46,740 bases of DNA, from the NCBI GenBank assembly GCA_012270005.1, contig JAAXJD010000097.1, positions 1 through 46,740 on the forward strand, read 5' to 3'. Of this stretch, positions 41,951 to 46,740 are shown one piece after another. Position 1 is the stretch's first letter. Every line of letters begins with the position of its first letter. The stretch comes from Flavobacterium sp. GTDB lineage: Bacteria > Bacteroidota > Bacteroidia > Flavobacteriales > Flavobacteriaceae. The notes beneath the pieces are model-generated. The model searched no databases, had not been told where the DNA came from, and worked only from the letters and a program-made list of their open reading frames with translations. The translations under genes and the position numbers were made by a program.

Positions 41951-43231
41951 TTGAAGGTACTTATCATAACATATTACTGGCCGCCTGCGGGTGGTCCCGG
42001 GGTGCAAAGATGGTTAAAGTTTGTAAAATACCTACCGTCTTTTGACGTGCAGCCGCATGTTTACATTCCCGAAAACCCCACGTATCCTTTAACAGATCAA
42101 GATTTGTTGGCTGAAGTTTCGCCGGAAGCTGTATTGGTTAAAAAGCGTATTACAGAGCCTTATGCCTGGGCATCGGTATTCAGCAAAGGGAACACAAAGA
42201 AAATAAGCAGCGGTATTATTCCGGATAAAAAGAAACAGTCGGCTCTTCAAAGCCTGATGCTTTGGGTAAGGGGGAACCTTTTTATACCCGATGCCCGAGT
42301 GCTGTGGGTAAAGCCTTCGGTACATTTTTTGGCAGATTATATACAGCAGAACGGTATAGATACCGTTATTACTACAGGCCCTCCGCACAGCCTGCACCTA
42401 ATAGGCTTGGGATTAAAACAAAAAGCTGCTATTAAGTGGATTGCTGATTTTAGGGATCCATGGACTACCATAGGCTACCACAAAGAGCTTAAGCTTAGTA
42501 AGTATGCCGCTAACAAGCATAAGACCTTAGAAAGCCGGGTTTTAAACACCGCGGATGCTATATTGGTAACAAGTCCTACTACGCGTAAGGAATTTATGGA
42601 ACTTACAGATAAGCCTATATCAGTAATCACAAATGGTTATGACAACGAAGTTGTTGTAAAGCAACCGCTGGACGATAAATTTACACTGGCGCATATAGGC
42701 TCATTTTTGAGTGAGCGAAATCCACGTGCTTTATGGCAGGCGTTAGCAGAACTTGTAAACGACAATCCTGAGTTTGCTGAAAAATTCAGGTTAAAACTTA
42801 TTGGTGCTGTAAGCCGTGAAGTGTTGAACAGTATTGCTGATTACGGTTTAAATAGTTACGTAGATAACTTAGGTTATGTTTCACATGCAGAGGCGGTAGC
42901 ACAGCAACGTAGAAGCCAGGTGTTGTTGCTTATAGAAATAGACACACCCGAGACAAAGTGTATAATCCCGGGCAAGTTGTTTGAATATATGGTTTCTAAC
43001 CGGCCTATACTTGCCATAGGCCCGGAAGGTGCCGATATGGCAGAAATTGTAAAAACTACCAATACCGGATTGTTTGCTTTGTATACCGAAAAGCAAAAGA
43101 TTAAAGATACTTTAATCCGGTATTTTGCCGAATATCAAAAAGGAGCGCTTAAGTCGCACGCTATAGGGTTACAGCATTACTCACGTAAAAACCTTACAGA
43201 ACAACTCGCATCGTTTTTAAAATCAATATAG
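41951..43231 (+). CDS. Glycosyltransferase, GT-B / family 4-like
   Basis: 426 residues from a TTG start. The N-terminal YYWPPAGGPGVQRWLKFVKYLP is the nucleotide-sugar-transferase glycine loop of GT4-like enzymes; a Rossmann second domain has ITNGYD, AHIGSFLSERNPRALWQAL and ETKCIIPGKLFEYMVSNRPILAIGP, in which the E of LFEYM is the likely nucleotide contact. No membrane helix. Sugar donor and acceptor unknown. Co-transcription with the YfhO-like gene suggests a shared role in surface glycans. Confidence 0.85.
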   Translation: MKVLIITYYWPPAGGPGVQRWLKFVKYLPSFDVQPHVYIPENPTYPLTDQDLLAEVSPEAVLVKKRITEPYAWASVFSKGNTKKISSGIIPDKKKQSALQSLMLWVRGNLFIPDARVLWVKPSVHFLADYIQQNGIDTVITTGPPHSLHLIGLGLKQKAAIKWIADFRDPWTTIGYHKELKLSKYAANKHKTLESRVLNTADAILVTSPTTRKEFMELTDKPISVITNGYDNEVVVKQPLDDKFTLAHIGSFLSERNPRALWQALAELVNDNPEFAEKFRLKLIGAVSREVLNSIADYGLNSYVDNLGYVSHAEAVAQQRRSQVLLLIEIDTPETKCIIPGKLFEYMVSNRPILAIGPEGADMAEIVKTTNTGLFALYTEKQKIKDTLIRYFAEYQKGALKSHAIGLQHYSRKNLTEQLASFLKSI

Positions 43232-43240
43232 CAAAGATTA

Positions 43241-44464
43241 TTAAAACAGAGTAAGCTGACTGCTGTCTACAAGCTTTTGTTTGGGTGGCCGGGCTGGGCC
43301 GTATACTGTGCGTCCTCCGTATTTATAAGATTCATTTCTCTCTTTTTGTATAAGAGCATCAAAGTTTTCATTTGGTATAAAGTGCTTTTCAGCTTCAAAA
43401 GAAAGTTCAGACAGTTTTTTAATAGCCGCCATCTTTTCGGAGTTGCCTATTTTTGCCCTCCCTATAGCGTTATTGAGCGTTTTAATGGTTTCATCAAATA
43501 CATTTACCGGTACCGGGAAGGGATGACCGTCTTTACCTCCATGAGCAAATGAAAAACGTGCAGGATCAGTAAATCGGGTAGGGGTGCCATAAATAATTTC
43601 ACTAACCAGCGCCAGGCTTTGCAGCGTACGTGGCCCCACTCCCTGAAGCATTAATAGCCCTTCAAAATCCTTTGGCTCGTTTTCGTGTGCCACCCATAAC
43701 ATTGCGCCCAGTCGCTTCATATTTACGTCTTTCATGCGAACATCATGATGCGCAGGCATAGTAAGGTGGTGTAACTCACGTAGCACCTTGTCTGGGTGTT
43801 CCTTTACAATAGAAAGCGACTTTTCTCTGGTACGTAGTGCTGATTGTGCGGTAAGATTCAGTATCTCCCCTTGATTTTCGCCGTATATAAAAGTATGTGG
43901 TTCTTCTATAAATGACTTTAGATCTTTACTGTGCCAGTGGTAGCGCCGCGCTGTAGCGGTAGCGTTACTAAGTCCTTGTTGTACCACACACCAATCACCT
44001 TGGGTGTTTACAATAAAATTATGCTGATACAATTGAAAACCGTCTTGTATTGCCGTGTTGTCTACCTTGGCAGTAAGTTTACTCAGCCCTGCCAAATCAT
44101 TTCCGTTTAATCCGGTACGTAGGCCTACGTTAATGAGTTCGGTAGGTGTATTGGTAGAATGTTTTCCTTTGCCGCCGCAAATATAAATTCCCAATTCATG
44201 GCTTGCAGGGTTTACAGACCTTTTTAGTGCTCCACGCACCAATGTGGTTATACCACTGGAATTCCAGAGCAGACCCATTACAGTCCCAAAACTTTGGAAC
44301 CAAAACGGATTTGCCAGTTTAGCAATGGCCTCTGCCGATCCATATTCCATAACTATGGTCTCCATAATAGCCAGACCCAGTTTAGACATACGTTCAGCCA
44401 GCCAAAGTGGTACTCGCCCGCCGTGTAATGGTAAATCTGCCGAACCGGATTTTTTCATTTGCAA
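43241..44464 (-). CDS. DUF763 family protein
   Basis: 407 residues, cytosolic. SADLPLHGGRVPLWLAERMSKLG (about 7-29), GIYICGGKGKHS, DFQLYQHNF-like and LLMLQGVGPRTLQSLALVSEIIYG (about 280-303) are hallmark parts of DUF763; the last resembles a helix-hairpin-helix, which would favour nucleic-acid binding. The family is found in archaea and scattered bacteria and has no proven function. A second ATG two codons in is the alternative start. It is convergent with the glycosyltransferase gene with a 9-base gap. Confidence 0.85.
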   Translation of the reverse strand: MQMKKSGSADLPLHGGRVPLWLAERMSKLGLAIMETIVMEYGSAEAIAKLANPFWFQSFGTVMGLLWNSSGITTLVRGALKRSVNPASHELGIYICGGKGKHSTNTPTELINVGLRTGLNGNDLAGLSKLTAKVDNTAIQDGFQLYQHNFIVNTQGDWCVVQQGLSNATATARRYHWHSKDLKSFIEEPHTFIYGENQGEILNLTAQSALRTREKSLSIVKEHPDKVLRELHHLTMPAHHDVRMKDVNMKRLGAMLWVAHENEPKDFEGLLMLQGVGPRTLQSLALVSEIIYGTPTRFTDPARFSFAHGGKDGHPFPVPVNVFDETIKTLNNAIGRAKIGNSEKMAAIKKLSELSFEAEKHFIPNENFDALIQKERNESYKYGGRTVYGPARPPKQKLVDSSQLTLF

Positions 44465-44601
44465 TTATTTTCTTCAAAAAAATTATCACAAACATAAGAA
44501 AATATTCTTATTAATTGTAGAATTTAATTTATTAGAATTTCTTACTACATTATTGAATTGCGTTGTAAAAGGTATTACTTTAGTAACGAAATCAACCTCT
44601 T

Positions 44602-45630
44602 ATGTCGTCACTTCTTCAATCCTTATATTTTTTAATTTTTTGCGTTGCTGTTAGTTTCTTAATTATTTGGAAGGGTGATTCTTTCCCAAAAAAAATGAAG
44701 TCTGCCAGCATCCTCACTGCTGCTGATTCTTTGCAAATGGCAAATGATTCCTTATTGGCTACTGTTACCCCTGTTATGGGATACAGATTCGTAATACGGG
44801 GTGATTTTGACGGCGATGGCTCTGCAGAAACATTGTATGAGCGGTACACCGATTCGTTGTATTTTGATGAAGCACCAAAATACTATGATAGTAAGGATAC
44901 TACAGATGCTTATAATAAGGCGATTTCACTTAACTTTTATTACCAGCGAAAATCTTTTTTAGAATGGAGGCAACGAAATCTTAAGCTACCTGGTGGTCAC
45001 TTAGGTTTTCATTATGTAGAAAATTGTGGTGATGTAAATAATGATGGAAAAGACGAAGTTTTAGTACTGTGCCAATGGGATGATATGTCAAATATCAATC
45101 ACGTGCAGATTTTTACTTTGAATGATGACAAATGGAAAGAAATATACACTGCACCTGTATGGGAGTGGCAGTTTCCCCCAACACCGTCTGTAAGTATGGT
45201 TCCGGGCATGTTCGGAAATTTTCAGGTAGGCTTTACAAATAGTAAAGCAAACGATGCGCTGCTTGAAAAACAACTTAAGGCATTTCATTTTTTTACCCGA
45301 TACAACGATCATTCTGTAGAATTTAGTGGTATGAATGATATAATAGAATGGAGTAATGAAGAATTAGATAGCGAATATAATGAAATCGGAGAAATAGATT
45401 TTATAGAGAAATATTTTACCAGAGCTGTGATTAACGATTCGATATATATGAGGAGGAAAGATAACCCCTCTATATATTACAAAGTTCACGAAATACTAAT
45501 ATCAGAAACCGAAACAGCATTGATTTTTCCTCTTGATGACCCTGCCGAAATGGTTACCACACGGATCTTTTTAAACCATCCTGAATCGCCCTTTAAAAAT
45601 AGACGTCAGGTTACACAAAAGTGCCCGTAG
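44602..45630 (+). CDS. Membrane-anchored protein with FG-GAP-like calcium motifs
   Basis: 342 residues. One hydrophobic N-terminal segment (about 5-22) anchors it or forms a signal peptide. Two DxDGDG-type motifs, RGDFDGDGSAETLY (about 67-80) and CGDVNNDGKDEVLVL (about 142-156), match FG-GAP/VCBS-like calcium loops; the surrounding sequence looks beta-rich. No enzyme motif seen. Function unknown. The 137 bases between it and the divergent DUF763 gene are very AT-rich and show no clear promoter consensus. Confidence 0.7.
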   Translation: MSSLLQSLYFLIFCVAVSFLIIWKGDSFPKKMKSASILTAADSLQMANDSLLATVTPVMGYRFVIRGDFDGDGSAETLYERYTDSLYFDEAPKYYDSKDTTDAYNKAISLNFYYQRKSFLEWRQRNLKLPGGHLGFHYVENCGDVNNDGKDEVLVLCQWDDMSNINHVQIFTLNDDKWKEIYTAPVWEWQFPPTPSVSMVPGMFGNFQVGFTNSKANDALLEKQLKAFHFFTRYNDHSVEFSGMNDIIEWSNEELDSEYNEIGEIDFIEKYFTRAVINDSIYMRRKDNPSIYYKVHEILISETETALIFPLDDPAEMVTTRIFLNHPESPFKNRRQVTQKCP

Positions 45631-45636
45631 CTAAAG

Positions 45637-45660
45637 TAAAAACCCTGCCATGTGGCAGGG
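45637..45660 (-). terminator. Minus-strand terminator of the carboxylesterase gene
   Basis: CCCTGCC and GGCAGGG form a 7-bp stem with an ATGT loop. On the minus strand it is followed by five T. It may also stop the convergent FG-GAP-like gene. Confidence 0.7.
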
Positions 45661-45675
45661 CTGTAGTAGCATTAT

Positions 45676-46740
45676 TTATTTTTTTGCATATTGTTTGTCT
45701 AAAAACAGGTAGCGGTCTCTGTGCGGTTCCTTGTACGCTTTTGGTGTTACGTTTATATCCATAAGGATCATATCTCCCGTTTTACCGCTTGCCGGCCATT
45801 GTACACTTTTTTTGCCGTTAGGGTTACCGGTCTTAATAAAATTGGCAAAATATTCTACGCCTATTTCACTTACTTTAAAATCGTCGCTGTTCCATTCGTA
45901 CAGTTTATTTCCATTAAGGTTGCCCAGCAGGTATTCTATATCACTGGCATGATTGGCACCTTTAAGTGCTTCGGGCATTTTGTTTTCTTCTTTTTTACCA
46001 TCAACTTTTGTAATGCCACCGGCAAGGCCTTCTTTTACATTACCAAGTTCAGCTTTAAGCGACGGGCGTGGTTTGCTAAATATATACGCATATACCGGTT
46101 TGCCCGAAGTTTCCCTGTGCAGGTCCAGCCATTTCCAGGTGCTGTATACAATAAAATTATCGCTGGCCAGTGCAGTTGCTGACGTTATAACCTCTTTTTC
46201 ATCGCCACCCGGATATAATTCAAATATTATTTCAGCATTGTTTCCGTAGCGTTGTTTTACAATATTGGTATAGTTTTCCGGATTTGGGTATTGCGCGCCC
46301 ATGAATGCCTGGTAAGGCACTTCGGTAGAAGTCCACCCGGCGAGTAGCGGCACATTTGCCTGTTCTCCTGCAGCAAATACTTCAGACGGCAATTTGGTTA
46401 AAAAATAGCCATCTACCCCCGCTTTAGTACTAAAAGCCCCAGGAGCCGATGCCAAATCCAGTAATTTTTCTGCCGGGATTTCGCGTAAAGCTTTTAGTGT
46501 GGTAGCGTTACTGGCTTCGCCAAATTTTGTTCCGATTTCTTCCTGTTGCTTTAGAGGTATGGCATCGAGCGTAGGGTTTATCATGGCACCACTTTGCCCG
46601 ATGGCTCCGGCAATAAGATTTTTAGATAGGGGAGAGGCCATTTGTGCCGATACCGAAATAGACCCGGCAGACTCTCCGGCAAGGGGGTTGTTATTAGGGG
46701 CGGCACCAAACGCAGCACGGGGTTGCTGTTCCCAACCCAA
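45676..46740 (-). CDS. Type B carboxylesterase (5' end missing)
   Basis: 354 residues visible; the true start lies beyond the window edge. The nucleophile serine is in AGESAGSISVSA (about 20-31), a catalytic glutamate or aspartate is likely in STEVPYQAF, and the histidine is in GANHASDIEYLLG. It hydrolyses esters; substrate unknown. The first 18 or so visible residues (WEQQPRAAFGAAPNNNPL) deviate from the usual WVxxNIAAFGGDPxxVTI, although AAFG and PN are in register. These are the last bases of the window, so poor sequence at a contig edge is likely. Confidence 0.85.
   Translation of the reverse strand: MGWEQQPRAAFGAAPNNNPLAGESAGSISVSAQMASPLSKNLIAGAIGQSGAMINPTLDAIPLKQQEEIGTKFGEASNATTLKALREIPAEKLLDLASAPGAFSTKAGVDGYFLTKLPSEVFAAGEQANVPLLAGWTSTEVPYQAFMGAQYPNPENYTNIVKQRYGNNAEIIFELYPGGDEKEVITSATALASDNFIVYSTWKWLDLHRETSGKPVYAYIFSKPRPSLKAELGNVKEGLAGGITKVDGKKEENKMPEALKGANHASDIEYLLGNLNGNKLYEWNSDDFKVSEIGVEYFANFIKTGNPNGKKSVQWPASGKTGDMILMDINVTPKAYKEPHRDRYLFLDKQYAKK

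Overview
The window looks like a chromosomal stretch from a member of the Bacteroidetes, most likely Flavobacteriaceae close to Flavobacterium. The grounds are a C-terminal type IX secretion sorting domain at the left edge, many promoters of the Bacteroidetes form TAnnTTTG (a few with TTG about 19-21 bases upstream), few Shine-Dalgarno sequences, several TTG starts, and housekeeping proteins of flavobacterial type. I see no insertion sequence, integrase, phage gene or CRISPR array, and nearly every gene is chromosomal-core in character.

Layout. 1-1011 is the end of a repeat-containing secreted protein. 1450-5566 is a minus-strand block: an integral membrane protein, a small winged-helix regulator, a DUF1361 membrane protein, a Coq4-like protein, two small membrane proteins and CreD. 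Three near-identical 17-bp palindromes each lie just upstream of one of its three transcription units, so the block reads as one regulon of the local regulator. 5655-5796 is an inverted array of degenerate 8-bp units. 5802-7905 holds a cytochrome c / PQQ sugar dehydrogenase fusion and a small secreted protein. 8096-8390 is a tRNA cluster (Ser-GCT, Pro-TGG, Arg-TCT). 8523-14408 holds a LysR regulator divergent from NADP isocitrate dehydrogenase, then a tight run of an 88-residue protein, a DUF6671-like zinc-ribbon protein, a Sua5/TsaC enzyme and an SbtA-like bicarbonate permease, facing YbaB. 14557-21762 holds oligopeptidase B, a cystathionine beta-synthase family enzyme, an aminotransferase, a DUF4241 protein, an SRPBCC protein, PyrE and a divergent Nudix protein.

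22071-29365 holds an M14-type peptidase, an Lrp/AsnC regulator, PEP carboxylase with DinB and DUF1801 proteins, a small secreted protein and YchF. 29527-35754 holds dihydrolipoyl dehydrogenase, PabB, TilS and DsbD. 35825-39141 is a complete red-light sensing operon: response regulator, heme oxygenase, bacteriophytochrome kinase. 39422-46740 holds a YfhO-like membrane protein, a glycosyltransferase, a DUF763 protein, an FG-GAP-like lipid-anchored or membrane-anchored protein and a carboxylesterase cut by the window edge.

Two things stand out. First, the CreD block with its three shared operators is the best candidate for a little-described regulatory system. Second, several otherwise well-conserved genes carry in-frame stop codons or a locally scrambled segment with the frame kept on both sides: tilS (two stops), sua5/tsaC (one), the Nudix gene (one), lpdA (about eight odd residues), and the last bases of the window in the carboxylesterase. 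Some of these genes are normally essential, so local sequence error is the simplest explanation; real decay is the alternative.
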